Shown: positions 1 through 8,563 of the stretch, in pieces | Layout of the letters: each line of letters starts with the position of its first letter | How positions within the stretch are numbered: the stretch's first letter is position 1 | From: Candidatus Methylomirabilota bacterium | GTDB taxonomy: Bacteria; Methylomirabilota; Methylomirabilia; Methylomirabilales; 2-02-FULL-66-22 | Direction: 5' to 3' | NCBI GenBank assembly: GCA_026387775.1 | Contig: JAPLLC010000092.1 | Span: forward strand, 1-52,224 | Length of the DNA stretch: 52,224 nucleotides | Notes under the pieces: generated by a model | Told to the model about the DNA's origin: nothing | The model's input: the letters and a program-made list of their open reading frames with translations, nothing else | Database searches by the model: none | Made by a program: the position numbers and the translations under genes

Positions 1-25
1 CATCGCCCTCGCCCCTCTGCGGTTC

Positions 26-1486
26 TTAGCCCTTCGTCCCCCCGACGGTGAGGTCTTTCACCAGGATGGTCGGCAGGCCGACGCCGACGGGGACCGACTG
101 GCCGTCCTTGCCGCAGGTGCCGATCCCCTCGTCCAGCGCAAAATCGTTTCCCACCATGCCCACGCGCGTGAGGACGTCGGGACCGTTCCCGATCAGCGTC
201 GCCCCCTTGACCGGTCGGGTCACCTTGCCGTCCTCGATGAGATAGGCCTCACTGGTCGAGAAGACGAACTTGCCGCTGGTGATGTCCACCTGCCCGCCGC
301 CGAACGCGACCGCGTACAGCCCGCGCCGGACCGACCGGAGGATCTCCTCCGGGACGTGCGGTCCCGCCAGCATGAACGTGTTGGTCATGCGAGGGAGGGG
401 GTTGTGCGCGTAGCTCTCCCGCCGGCCGTTCCCGGTCGGGGCCATCTTCATCAAGCGGGCGTTCAGCCGGTCCTGGAGATACCCGACCAGCATCCCCTTC
501 TCGATCAGGACGTTCCGCTGCGTGGGCGTCCCCTCGTCGTCCACGTTGAGCGACCCGCGGCGTCCCGGGATCGTCCCGTCGTCCACCACCGTGCACAGCT
601 CCGACGCCACCCGCTGGCCGAGCCGCCCGCTGAAGGCGGAGGTCCCCTTCCGGTTGAAGTCGCCCTCCAGCCCGTGGCCTACCGCCTCGTGCAGCAGGAT
701 CCCGGGCCACCCCGGCCCCAGCACCACGTCCATCGTGCCGGCCGGGGCTTCGTCCGCCGAGAGGTTCACGATGGCCAGCCGCGCGGCCTCGCGCGCGAAG
801 CGGGCGAACCGGTCCCCGTCGAGGAGGGCGGTGAACTCCGCGCGCGCGCCCCCGCCGTAGCTGCCCACTTCCCGTCGCGGCGAGCGCCCGCTCAGATCCT
901 CGGCGATACAGGTCACATGCAGGCGGTGGAGCGGCCGGGCGTCCCCCACCAGGACGCCTTCGGACGTGGCCACCAGGACCAGACGCTGCTCGCTCGCCAC
1001 CGTGGCCATCACCTTCGTGATCCGGGGATCATAGGCCCGGGCGATCCGGTCGATCGCTCCGAGCAGGTCGATCTTGGCCTGGATCGGCACCTCGGTGGGC
1101 GGCGTCTCGACCGGATAGAGATTCCGGGAAACCTTTCCGGTTTCCCGGACCACCACACCCGCCGATCCGGCCGCATCCGCCGCGATGTACCGCGCCTGCT
1201 CCGCCGCCAAGTGCAGGCTGGAGACCGTGATCTCGTCCGAGTAGGCGAACCCGGTCTTCTCCTCTGCCGTGGCCCGGACCCCCACCCCCTGGCTGATGCC
1301 TCTCGCGGCCTGCTTGACGATCCCCTCTTCCAGACCGATCTCCTCGTTCACCCGGTACTCGAAATAGAGGTCGGCATAGTCGATCCGCTTCCCCAGCGCG
1401 GCCCCCAGCGTCTGCTCCAGCGTCCGCTCGGTGAGGCCGAACTTCTCCAGAAAAAACTTCTCCGGCCGCTGCACTTCCGTCGTCAT
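26..1486 (-). CDS. tldD: TldD/PmbA-family metalloprotease, TldD subunit
   Basis: TldD pairs with TldE/PmbA in a cytosolic zinc protease that trims unfolded or modified peptides. The 486-residue product has the family's HEAVGH (HExxxH) zinc motif at about residues 266-271 and the C-terminal GTCGKDGQSVP motif. The start at 1486 (MTTEVQRPEK) has a purine-rich AGGGTGG just upstream; the longer reading frame to 1525 lacks one. A second minus-strand ATG preceded by AGGGGCGAGGG sits at positions 3-1, so a following gene, plausibly the tldE/pmbA partner, probably begins at the window edge. The family call is secure; the partner is inference. Confidence 0.95.
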   Translation of the reverse strand: MTTEVQRPEKFFLEKFGLTERTLEQTLGAALGKRIDYADLYFEYRVNEEIGLEEGIVKQAARGISQGVGVRATAEEKTGFAYSDEITVSSLHLAAEQARYIAADAAGSAGVVVRETGKVSRNLYPVETPPTEVPIQAKIDLLGAIDRIARAYDPRITKVMATVASEQRLVLVATSEGVLVGDARPLHRLHVTCIAEDLSGRSPRREVGSYGGGARAEFTALLDGDRFARFAREAARLAIVNLSADEAPAGTMDVVLGPGWPGILLHEAVGHGLEGDFNRKGTSAFSGRLGQRVASELCTVVDDGTIPGRRGSLNVDDEGTPTQRNVLIEKGMLVGYLQDRLNARLMKMAPTGNGRRESYAHNPLPRMTNTFMLAGPHVPEEILRSVRRGLYAVAFGGGQVDITSGKFVFSTSEAYLIEDGKVTRPVKGATLIGNGPDVLTRVGMVGNDFALDEGIGTCGKDGQSVPVGVGLPTILVKDLTVGGTKG

Positions 1487-1589
1487 GGCCCACCCTGATC
1501 CGTGCTTCCCATTCCCTAGAGACACCGAAAGCCCTCGATCGTGTCAGAGGGCCTTCCGGTCCGCGCCGATGCTGCGTTCTTACGAATTC

Positions 1590-1618
1590 AGTCTAGGAGG
1601 CTTACCCTGCCTTGTCAA
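1590..1618 (-). promoter_or_regulatory. Candidate sigma70 promoter for tldD
   Basis: Read on the minus strand: TTGACA (-35, 1618-1613), a 17-nt spacer, then TAGACT (-10, 1595-1590), about 100 nt before the tldD ATG. The -35 is a consensus match and the spacing is ideal. No experimental support. Confidence 0.5.
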
Positions 1619-1633
1619 AGTCATTCCGGGCGC

Positions 1634-2578
1634 TCAGTTCAGCCGGTTGGTGGCGTTTAGCCAGAGATCCCGAATCTCGGCTGGCGAAACGACCGGCTCC
1701 TGGTGCGCACCCTGCGAACCGAAACGATCGGGGCGGAGCAGGTAGAGGGCCGCGGAATCGTCCCACATCAGGGCGTCCTTCCAGGCGGCGCGATTCGTCA
1801 GCAGGAGTGCCCGGATGGTGCCGGGGAGTCCTTTCTGCACGAGCTGTTCGACCATCTCCGGCGTCGGGGCGTAGGGGGGCGTCACGTTCCTCGGGACATC
1901 AACCCACACGGCGAGGCCGGTCGGCCGCAGCGTCTCGTTGATCTGGCGGCAGGCGGCCAGGTCATACCGGCAGTTGAAGCCGGGCGATTTGTCCGCAGGG
2001 ACATCCGCCAGGGGGAGACCCTGAGTGACGACCTGACGGAGCTTCCCGGCCAGCCGCGGCTGGTAGCGGATGAACGAGGTCCAGGGCCCCAGCACGAGGA
2101 CCCGGACGTCGCGGCACGGACCGACGAGGCGCTCCACCTCGTCCGCGAGGACCTGCGGCCGTCCGGGGATGGGGACCGCCACGGCCAGGAACCCGTTCAG
2201 CCGCTCCGCATTGGCGCGGACCTCGGGCAGCCAGGACTCTTTCGATGGCTCTGGAGACGCGGCACCGACGAGGATGGGTATGGGCTGCTCCATATCGGCG
2301 GCGGCGAGCAGATGCGCCACGGCCATCGCGCCGCGTTCCGGAGTCGAGATGCCTTCCGTGGTCACGACCCCGACTACCCGGACCGTGCGGATCAGAGCCG
2401 CGATGGCCCGGAAATCGTCGAGGGCGACATCGGTGTCTACCAGGACGCAGGCGTCCGCGCCGCCGCCGGCTGGCGCGGATGTGCGCACGCCCTGATCCAT
2501 CGCACAGCCGATGAGTACGAACGCCAGGACACCCCCCCAGAGGAAGACCCCTCGGAGATTCGCATGACGGTTTCGCAT
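1634..2578 (-). CDS. Exported nucleoside hydrolase-like lipoprotein
   Basis: The 314-residue protein begins with a lipoprotein signal peptide: a hydrophobic stretch ending in the lipobox LIGC near residue 24. It continues into an inosine/uridine-preferring nucleoside hydrolase fold. The calcium-binding Asp cluster appears as VLVDTDVALDD, close to the usual DTDxxxDD. Nucleoside hydrolases cleave the N-glycosidic bond of ribonucleosides; here the enzyme would be membrane-anchored outside the cytoplasm, which is unusual. The start at 2578 was chosen because GGGAGG lies just upstream and it gives the signal peptide. It starts 20 bp after the stop of the START-like gene, so the two are probably cotranscribed. 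The substrate is unknown, and the C-terminal half is divergent. Confidence 0.75.
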   Translation of the reverse strand: MRNRHANLRGVFLWGGVLAFVLIGCAMDQGVRTSAPAGGGADACVLVDTDVALDDFRAIAALIRTVRVVGVVTTEGISTPERGAMAVAHLLAAADMEQPIPILVGAASPEPSKESWLPEVRANAERLNGFLAVAVPIPGRPQVLADEVERLVGPCRDVRVLVLGPWTSFIRYQPRLAGKLRQVVTQGLPLADVPADKSPGFNCRYDLAACRQINETLRPTGLAVWVDVPRNVTPPYAPTPEMVEQLVQKGLPGTIRALLLTNRAAWKDALMWDDSAALYLLRPDRFGSQGAHQEPVVSPAEIRDLWLNATNRLN

Positions 2579-2597
2579 TTTTGCATCCTCCCTTTTC

Positions 2598-3509
2598 CTA
2601 GCGTTCGTTCGGGCGCAGGGCGGCTGCGTCCAGCGCCCGCTGAAGGCGGAGCGTGTTCTCCCGCTCCCGGCGCTTGGCATCAAGATATTCCGCCTTCTCC
2701 ATGTCATGGAGTTGTGTAGGATAGCGTTCCATCAGATCGTACACCGCGTTGGTGGATGCCTCGAATCGCTGAGCGACTGGGACGGATTCGAAGTCCAGGA
2801 AGGCCTCGAAGGCGAGGTAGTAGCGCATGGCGCTGCGTTCGACCAACCCCCTGAACCCCTTCACGTATCGCGGTGATGTGGCCGGCCCGGTGTCTTCTCG
2901 GCTGAAGCCGACCCTGTTCCACCCCACCGTGGCAAGGTAGATGGCGGTCATCACTCTGGTCACGACGCTCGGCACATAGGATGAGCGGAGGGCAACCACC
3001 GTCCTGCCGTCCACACCGGCAGCCTCAAGCTCAAACCGGTGGGCCCTGGTCCCGAAGAGTCCCTTGGGAGCGCTGAGCGCGACGGACAAGAAGCCGGGCT
3101 CCGCCGCGTGCACGGCGAATTGGTACATCTGCGGCGATGCCTTTTCGGGGGTTTGGTAGTACTTCCGCCCGAGATAAAGCGTGAGGAGGGTCTCGTGGGG
3201 TTGCGTCTGGAAGGTGCACGCCTTCACATTCAAGTGCAGGGAGGCAAACTCACACCAGGAAGCGGGGCTGCTCAGAACTGCCTTGACCGCCTCGACGGGG
3301 TGTTCGATGATGCCGTACACCTCGGCGGACACCTGATCGTCCCGATCCTCCGACTGAACGCTGAGGGGGACACCAAAGGGGCCGCCCTGTGCAAGATCGC
3401 GGAGTTCCCGATACTGGTTCCGGAGCCGCGCGGCGTTGCCCTCGCCGCCCCAAGCCGTGAGAGGAAGCCCGGCCAGTAGGGTCACCAGGAGAATCGATAG
3501 CGACCCCAT
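2598..3509 (-). CDS. Exported START/SRPBCC-like protein of unknown function
   Basis: A 303-residue protein with a Sec signal peptide (MGSLSILLVTLLAG, cleavage near AWG-GE). The body reads like a START/SRPBCC lipid-binding fold: a 'YGIIEHPVEAVKAVLSSPASWCEF' type opening, in which a membrane or ligand-associated domain is scored by phase of deviation from a resting state, followed by alternating strands. The C-terminal about 40 residues are charged and helical. The call rests on the overall pattern, not on a catalytic motif. It is the first gene of a two-gene unit with the downstream nucleoside-hydrolase lipoprotein, so a periplasmic partnership is possible. The start at 3509 has GGAG at about 9 nt and yields the signal peptide. 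Confidence 0.6.
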   Translation of the reverse strand: MGSLSILLVTLLAGLPLTAWGGEGNAARLRNQYRELRDLAQGGPFGVPLSVQSEDRDDQVSAEVYGIIEHPVEAVKAVLSSPASWCEFASLHLNVKACTFQTQPHETLLTLYLGRKYYQTPEKASPQMYQFAVHAAEPGFLSVALSAPKGLFGTRAHRFELEAAGVDGRTVVALRSSYVPSVVTRVMTAIYLATVGWNRVGFSREDTGPATSPRYVKGFRGLVERSAMRYYLAFEAFLDFESVPVAQRFEASTNAVYDLMERYPTQLHDMEKAEYLDAKRRERENTLRLQRALDAAALRPNER

Positions 3510-3787
3510 AATGCGGAACTCCAGTCTCCGAAGGCCCCCTTCTTGTTTTCGAATACTTGTACCACAACCCTCCTGCCTCGGCAACGAACTCGCCTCGCTT
3601 TGCGCTGGATCACATGTGGGCACCAGGAAGATCGGGCGTCACGGAACCAAGGCTTCCCGGTGGCCGCCCAGCGCGCCGTCCGACGCTGCGCGCATGGCCT
3701 CGGACGCACTGCCGTAATGCCGGCCCAGGAGTCGGAACCGAGCTCATCAGGAACGGTGAGCCACTCGCCCGTGAATACTGCGGTCCG

Positions 3788-3901
3788 TTACGAGCTGCTT
3801 GGCTTTTGTTTGTCCCGTTTCTCCTTTGTTTTTTGGGTCCGCTTATCTGCCACCTGCTTCTGACTCTTGTTCTTGTCCTTCTTGCCGCCTTTGTCTCCCA
3901 T
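3788..3901 (-). CDS. 37-residue Lys-rich microprotein
   Basis: A small open frame: ATG at 3901, TAA at 3788-3790, with a strong AGGAGAGGAG ribosome site about 9 nt upstream. The peptide starts MGDKGGKKDKNKSQKQ and is more than one third lysine with almost no hydrophobic residues, so it is probably disordered and nucleic-acid or ribosome associated. Short proteins with the same MGDKGxKKDK opening are, from memory, widespread as hypothetical proteins in diverse bacteria. The Shine-Dalgarno sequence and the compositional bias set it apart from overlapping random frames. No partner gene is evident. The function is unknown. Confidence 0.7.
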   Translation of the reverse strand: MGDKGGKKDKNKSQKQVADKRTQKTKEKRDKQKPSSS

Positions 3902-4049
3902 GGTGAGTCTCCTCTCCTGGTGTGGGACATCGTCTTGCCGTGACTCGATCAATCGGCGTCGCGAGTGCCACGCGACGATGCCCTCGTTAGGTGTTCGTTG
4001 ATCCCGGGCGCGCGTCCCGTGCGGCCCCCAACCGGAGCCCGAACTGAGG

Positions 4050-4451
4050 CTAGTTCCACCGCGGATTATCCGGCATGCGGTCGATGTGCGTCCGCAGGAG
4101 GGTCAGGAAGGGGACGCGGAGGGTCTGCAGGTACGCCACTGCGCGGGGATTATCCTGATACTCGACAAACGGGTGGGAGTGGTACTCGACGGTGCCGCCG
4201 GCGATCCGGGTGCCCACGAGGCCGATGGGGTGGCCGCCGGCGCCGATGAGGGCATTGAGCTTGCTGAGGGGGTCGTCGTCGATCGCAAAGACAAACTGGG
4301 TGACGTCGTGGTTGACCACCGCGATGGCGGCCAGGGCGAGGCCCCTAGCCCGCGCCTGTAACTCGACGATGAGTTCGGGGGTAGATCGCGGGGACCGCGC
4401 AGGCCACCGGGAAGCCGGCGCGACCTCCTCGGGGATGCCTCCATTTGTCAT
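4050..4451 (-). CDS. Hypothetical protein, 133 residues
   Basis: Not recognised. The protein has alternating hydrophobic and polar segments (LALAAIAVVNHDVTQFVFAIDD, then GGHPIGLVGTRIAGG) consistent with a small alpha/beta fold, and ends in RTHIDRMPDNPRWN. No signal peptide or membrane span is seen. The ribosome site is weak. It lies 55 bp downstream of the carboxymuconolactone decarboxylase-like gene on the same strand and may be its cotranscribed neighbour. Competing frames on the other strand look less protein-like. Confidence 0.55.
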   Translation of the reverse strand: MTNGGIPEEVAPASRWPARSPRSTPELIVELQARARGLALAAIAVVNHDVTQFVFAIDDDPLSKLNALIGAGGHPIGLVGTRIAGGTVEYHSHPFVEYQDNPRAVAYLQTLRVPFLTLLRTHIDRMPDNPRWN

Positions 4452-4506
4452 GCGGAGAGAATAGCACGCTAAGGCGAGGAAACCTATGAGAGCATTTCAA
4501 AATAGT

Positions 4507-4932
4507 TCACCGGCGCTTTCTCTTGGCGGCTTTTTCCAGTGCATCGATCTCAGGCAAGGCGGCCGCGGCAATGTGAAAAGCATCGAGCGATGCGGGCGCG
4601 CCGCAATACAGGAATGAGTGCAGGCATAGCTCGCGAATTTCCGTTGTGGTCACGCCGTTGCGAATCGCACCGCGCAGGTGAATCCTGAGCTCGTTGGGAC
4701 GATTGAGCGCAATACACTGCGCCAGCGACACCAAGCTGCGGTCACGGAGCGAGAGTCCCGGCCGCGTCCACACGCTGCCCCAGGCAAACTCGGTGGCCAG
4801 TTCCTGAAACGGCATGCTGAAATCATCCGGGTTCTTGAATGATCTCTCCACGTAATCCTCGCCCAGCACCTTCTTGCGCATGGCCAGGCCCGCTTTGAAC
4901 GCTTTGCTTGGTGGGTTCTTCTTGGCGCGCAT
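4507..4932 (-). CDS. Carboxymuconolactone decarboxylase-family protein
   Basis: The 141-residue protein matches the PcaC-like branch of the carboxymuconolactone decarboxylase/AhpD fold: 'MPFQELATEFAWGSVWTRPGLSLRDRSLVSLAQ', then 'NELRIHLRGAIRNGVTTTEIRELCLHSFLYCGAP'. PcaC decarboxylates gamma-carboxymuconolactone in protocatechuate breakdown, but many relatives act on other substrates. No other beta-ketoadipate gene is in the window, so the reaction here is open. AGGAGG lies directly upstream of the 4932 start. It follows the Asp/Glu racemase-like gene by 62 bp and is probably in one transcript with it. Confidence 0.85.
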   Translation of the reverse strand: MRAKKNPPSKAFKAGLAMRKKVLGEDYVERSFKNPDDFSMPFQELATEFAWGSVWTRPGLSLRDRSLVSLAQCIALNRPNELRIHLRGAIRNGVTTTEIRELCLHSFLYCGAPASLDAFHIAAAALPEIDALEKAAKRKRR

Positions 4933-4994
4933 TGGCTTCCTCCTCTGATTTCGAGGTCCTCGGGGGTGATGCCCGCCATCCGAACGACGGCGCC

Positions 4995-5654
4995 TCATTT
5001 CCCGAACAGGGACTTGATGTGCAACAGACATGGCTCCGGGCTGGAGAGGACCGGTTTGCCCGTCCGCTCCCGGATCTTGTCCTCCACGCGTGCCATGGAT
5101 GCCTGCGCAAGGACGAAGACGTCGGAGCGGTGCGCAATCTTGGCGGCCGTCTCGATGATCATCTCGTCGTGTCGCTCGGGCTGCCCTTGCCTGAGGATCT
5201 GATAGGCGCCCTCCGCGAGACCGTCCACCACCTCCACCTCCTTCCCGATTCTCGCGGCCTGCTGCCGGATGAGCCTGACCGTCGGATCGAGCGTTGTCGG
5301 GAGTGTCGCAAGCACGCCCACCCTGCGTGCCGACCGCACGGCTTCGGCGGCCATGGGCTCGTCGATCCTGAGCAGGGGGACGGTATCGATGGTGAGTCTC
5401 CCGAGGTCAACGACTTCACCCGCGGAGGAACACGTCAAAAGGATCAGATCGGGACGCATCGATTCCGCAGCCGCGAAGTAGTGCAGCAAGCGCTTTGTCA
5501 CCCCGGGTGTCACCTTCCCGGCGGCGACGATGTCGGGGATGACGCTGTCATCAACGATATTGATGAGCCGAACGTCGGGAAGGACCTTCCTGAACTGCTT
5601 GTTGAGGTCCTCGACGTTGCCTCGACTGGTATAGACTGCTACAACAGCCCTCAT
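4995..5654 (-). CDS. Asp/Glu/hydantoin racemase-like protein
   Basis: A 219-residue protein of the Asp/Glu racemase superfamily, whose members use two cysteines to shuttle a proton at a carbon centre. The first catalytic-type cysteine is present in LLTCSSAGE. The second position, normally a Cys in the C-terminal half, reads VLAQASMARV, so there is no second Cys; a canonical two-base racemase is therefore doubtful and an isomerase or decarboxylase role is possible. The start at 5654 has GAGGAGG upstream. It is first in a unit with the carboxymuconolactone decarboxylase-like gene and divergent from the RraA-family gene, which suggests catabolism of a small organic acid. Confidence 0.8.
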   Translation of the reverse strand: MRAVVAVYTSRGNVEDLNKQFRKVLPDVRLINIVDDSVIPDIVAAGKVTPGVTKRLLHYFAAAESMRPDLILLTCSSAGEVVDLGRLTIDTVPLLRIDEPMAAEAVRSARRVGVLATLPTTLDPTVRLIRQQAARIGKEVEVVDGLAEGAYQILRQGQPERHDEMIIETAAKIAHRSDVFVLAQASMARVEDKIRERTGKPVLSSPEPCLLHIKSLFGK

Positions 5655-5690
5655 GGATTCTGCCTCCTCTCCTGCTTCGTGGCTCTCCGA

Positions 5691-5719
5691 TTGACGCAGA
5701 GGGAAGAGCAAAGTAAAGT
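5691..5719 (+). promoter_or_regulatory. Candidate sigma70 promoter for the RraA-family gene
   Basis: TTGACG (5691-5696), a 17-nt spacer and TAAAGT (5714-5719) in the divergent gap. It would give a leader of about 100 nt before the ATG at 5830. Confidence 0.4.
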
Positions 5720-5829
5720 ACCGAGCTTCGACGACGCATCACTGTGGCCGACTCCTTTACACTTCATGACCCGGGTGTTGGGTCTCCCCTCGATGCCCGC
5801 AAGAACCAACTGCTAACAGGAGGTACGCG

Positions 5830-6573
5830 ATGCTGACCGCAGCACAGATCGAGGAACTGAAGCAATTCGACACCCCCACTATATCCAACGCCATCGAGTT
5901 CTTCGGGGTCCGGCCGCGGACCGAAGGGTGTATGAAGCCGGCGATCCGGAAGGTGTTCGACAACGGCCGGCGGGTCGTGGGGTACGCCGTCACCGCCAAG
6001 ATTTCGGCCACGGCGCCCCCGACGGAGCAGCAGAAGCCCCTGGCGAAGGCCTACTACGCCCGGGTCAAGGCCGCCCCCAAACCGACCGTGACGGTGCTCC
6101 AGGATCTGGATCCCGAACCGACGGGGTCGTTCTGGGGAGAAGTGCAGGTCTCCATCCACCGGTCCCTCGGCTGCGTCGGGGTCGTCACCAACGGCGGGGT
6201 CCGGGACCTTGACGAGGTGAAGAGCCTCGACTTCGAATACTTCTCGAGCTGCCTCCTCGTGTCCCACGCCTACATTCACCTCGACGCCGTCGACTGCCCG
6301 GTCGAAGTTGGGGGCCTCACGGTCCGGCCCGGCGACCTGCTGCACGCCGACATCCACGGGGTCGCCGTCATCCCGGCCGCCGTGGCGCCCTTCCTCGCCG
6401 AGGCATGCCGGGCCGCTCAGGACGCCGAAGTCCCGGTGATCGGCAACTGCCGGGATCACTTCACGGCGGGAGACGTCGACCTCGACCGCCTCTCGGAATG
6501 GCGGGCGGAGATGATCGCCCGGCGGGGGAAGGCTCTGGAGAAGTTCTCCGGCCTGCTCGCGAAGGGGCGCTGA
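5830..6573 (+). CDS. RraA/HMG-aldolase family protein
   Basis: A 247-residue member of the RraA-like family, which includes 4-hydroxy-4-methyl-2-oxoglutarate aldolase/oxaloacetate decarboxylase and the RNase E regulator RraA. The family core is visible: an early FDTPTISNAIEF, the GCVGVVTNGGVRDLDEV segment carrying the catalytic Arg-Asp pair, and GDLLHADIHGVAVIP near the end. With metal-dependent pyruvate aldolase chemistry and catabolic neighbours (racemase-like, SDR, split transketolase), an aldolase or decarboxylase role is more likely than RNase E control. AGGAGG precedes the start. It is longer than E. coli RraA (about 160 residues), as in other RraA-like dehydratase/aldolase proteins. 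Confidence 0.88.
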   Translation: MLTAAQIEELKQFDTPTISNAIEFFGVRPRTEGCMKPAIRKVFDNGRRVVGYAVTAKISATAPPTEQQKPLAKAYYARVKAAPKPTVTVLQDLDPEPTGSFWGEVQVSIHRSLGCVGVVTNGGVRDLDEVKSLDFEYFSSCLLVSHAYIHLDAVDCPVEVGGLTVRPGDLLHADIHGVAVIPAAVAPFLAEACRAAQDAEVPVIGNCRDHFTAGDVDLDRLSEWRAEMIARRGKALEKFSGLLAKGR

Positions 6574-6590
6574 GGATCCGTCGACCGACA

Positions 6591-6626
6591 GCGGGATCTT
6601 CCCGGTGCGACGAGGGAGGATCCCGC
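6591..6626. terminator. Hairpin between convergent genes
   Basis: A 12-bp stem (GCGGGATCTTCC at 6591-6602 and GGAGGATCCCGC at 6615-6626, one G-U pair) with a 12-nt loop sits between the convergent stops of the RraA-like and SDR genes. No T-run follows, so termination is plausible but unproven. Confidence 0.4.
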
Positions 6627-6639
6627 GCCATTTAGCAGA

Positions 6640-7536
6640 CTATTCGAGTGTGACGCCCCTGTCGTCGTGGGGAATGCCGAGGATCTCCAGATCGTGCACC
6701 AGCGACCGAACCTCATCCTCGGGGCTGACCAGTGGCGGCATCTCTCGTGTCAGCGGTCGGAGCCAGACATTCAAGGTGTGCCCGCCGTCCACCACGATGT
6801 CGCGGCCGGTGACGTAATTGGAGGCGTCCGAGGCCAGATAGACGAGCGTCCCGCAGAGATCCTCGGGCCGCTCGTGCCAGCCCATCGGATGGAGCGAGCG
6901 GATCAGCTCTCGGTTCTCCTCGGAGTCCGTCCGCCTGGCCGGCGAGAGCGTGTAGGAGGGGCTGATGCAGTTGACGTTGATGTTGTACTTGCCCCACTCC
7001 GCCGCGAGCCGCTTGGTGAGCATCACGACGCCGGCTTTGGCCGAGCAGTAGGCGACCGCGGCATTGGCGATGCTCGCCGACATCGACGCCATGTTGACGA
7101 TCTTGCCGCGGCCCCTCTGCCTCATGGCACGGGCCTCGGCCTTGCAGCTCACAAAGATCGCCCGGAGCGCCAGATTCATGATGAAGTCCCACTCTTCGAG
7201 CGGGAACTCCTCGGCCGGCGGGGGCGTCACATAGCGGCCACCGGCCCAGGCGTTGTTGACCGCGACGTCGAGGCCGCCCAATTCGGCCACCGTGGCGGTC
7301 ACGAGCGCTTCGACCTCTTCCGGCCGCGTGACGTCGGTTTTCACGAAGACGGATCGTCTCCCGAGGGCAACGATCTCGTCGGCAACGTGCCGGCCCGTTC
7401 GCTCGTTGATGTCCGCCACGGCGACGTCGGCGCCGGCTTCGGCCAGGGCAAGAGCGTAGGCCCGACCGATGCCCTGTCCGGCGCCGGTCACGAGCGCAAC
7501 CTTCCCGTCCAGCTTGAAGAGATCCAGGACACTCAC
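6640..7536 (-). CDS. SDR-family oxidoreductase
   Basis: A classical short-chain dehydrogenase/reductase: TGAGQGIG cofactor motif near residue 17, NNAWAG in place of the usual NNAG, a serine in the MASMSAS strand, and YCSAKAG supplying the catalytic Tyr and Lys. A C-terminal extension of about 40 residues follows the usual end (VDGGHTLNVW). Members oxidise or reduce hydroxyl or keto groups with NAD(P)(H). The start is GTG at 7536, backed by GGAGG. It lies 46 bp after the transketolase C-subunit gene and looks like the last gene of the sugar operon, acting on a polyol or sugar intermediate. The substrate is not deducible. Confidence 0.9.
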   Translation of the reverse strand: MSVLDLFKLDGKVALVTGAGQGIGRAYALALAEAGADVAVADINERTGRHVADEIVALGRRSVFVKTDVTRPEEVEALVTATVAELGGLDVAVNNAWAGGRYVTPPPAEEFPLEEWDFIMNLALRAIFVSCKAEARAMRQRGRGKIVNMASMSASIANAAVAYCSAKAGVVMLTKRLAAEWGKYNINVNCISPSYTLSPARRTDSEENRELIRSLHPMGWHERPEDLCGTLVYLASDASNYVTGRDIVVDGGHTLNVWLRPLTREMPPLVSPEDEVRSLVHDLEILGIPHDDRGVTLE

Positions 7537-7582
7537 GGTCTACCTCCGGTACTCCGTCGGCACACTCCCGCGACAGGAAGGG

Positions 7583-8563
7583 CTATCCCTTGGCTTTGAG
7601 CGCTACCCTAGCCGCCTCGCATACCGCCTCTGCCGTGAGGCCGTACTGCGGGAAGATCTCCTCCAGGGGCCCCGAAGTCCCGAACTCGTCGCGGATGCCG
7701 ACCCTGCGCAGAGGAACAGGACACGCCTCGCCCAGGACCTCCGCCACCGCACCGCCTAGCCCTCCCAGGACCGTGTGATTCTCCGCGGTCACGACAGCCC
7801 CGGTGCGCCCGGCGCGAGCGGTGATCATCCCGGCGTCGAGCGGTTTGATCGTGGACACATTGACCACGTCGGCCGCGATGCCCTCATTCGCCAGGGTCTC
7901 CGCCGCCTGAAGACAGCGCGAGACCATCAAGCCGGAGCCGATCAGGGTGACGTCGCGCCCCTCGCGGAGCAGCGCCGCCTTGCCGAGCCGGAACGTGTAA
8001 CCGTCCGGGGAGACTCGGGGGCACGGTCCCCCGATGTCGCCCCGGACCATCCGGAAATAGACCGGGCCCCGGTGGGCCACGACGGCGGCTAGCGCCTGCT
8101 GCATCTCCAGCGCGTCCGCCGGCTCCACCACCGTCAGATTGGGGATCGACCGCATCACGGCCAGGTCCGAAATCATCTGATGGGTGGCGCCCGTGTTCGG
8201 GCTGGTGAGACCGGCGTACAGACCGCAGACCTTCACGTTCATATCGGCATAGGCCACCTGGATGGTCACCTGGTCGAGCGCCCGGCGCGCCGAGAAGCAG
8301 GCAAAGAGCGGGACAATCGGCACAAACCCCATCCTCGCGAGACCCGCCGCGAAGCTCACGGCGTTCTGCTCGGCGATCCCGAGATCGATGAACCGCTCCG
8401 GAAATGCCCGGGCGAAGCTCACGGCGGCCGTGGGCATGGCTGTCTGGCAATCCAGGACAACCACATCCGGGTTGGCCTGCCCGACCGCGACCAGCGCCTC
8501 ACCGAAGAGCTGCCGGATATCGCCCTGGGCGACCCCATACATGGCGAGATTGACCGCGCTCAT
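7583..8563 (-). CDS. Transketolase, C-terminal subunit
   Basis: A 326-residue protein equal to the pyrimidine-binding and C-terminal domains of transketolase. Visible features are 'ERFIDLGIAEQNAVSFAAGLA', which supplies the conserved Glu for thiamine diphosphate activation, and the C-terminal domain with VTAENHTVLGGLG. It must pair with the N-terminal half encoded just upstream. Transketolase moves two-carbon ketol units between sugar phosphates. The start is fixed by the ATGA overlap with the upstream gene and a GGAGGTG ribosome site; the longer frame into the neighbour is a shadow. Split transketolases are common in archaea and in bacterial catabolic clusters. Confidence 0.93.
   Translation of the reverse strand: MSAVNLAMYGVAQGDIRQLFGEALVAVGQANPDVVVLDCQTAMPTAAVSFARAFPERFIDLGIAEQNAVSFAAGLARMGFVPIVPLFACFSARRALDQVTIQVAYADMNVKVCGLYAGLTSPNTGATHQMISDLAVMRSIPNLTVVEPADALEMQQALAAVVAHRGPVYFRMVRGDIGGPCPRVSPDGYTFRLGKAALLREGRDVTLIGSGLMVSRCLQAAETLANEGIAADVVNVSTIKPLDAGMITARAGRTGAVVTAENHTVLGGLGGAVAEVLGEACPVPLRRVGIRDEFGTSGPLEEIFPQYGLTAEAVCEAARVALKAKG

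Noticed and set aside
356-1498. Plus-strand frame of 380 codons opposite tldD
   Set aside because: tldD has the HExxxH and C-terminal signatures; this strand shows only shadow composition.
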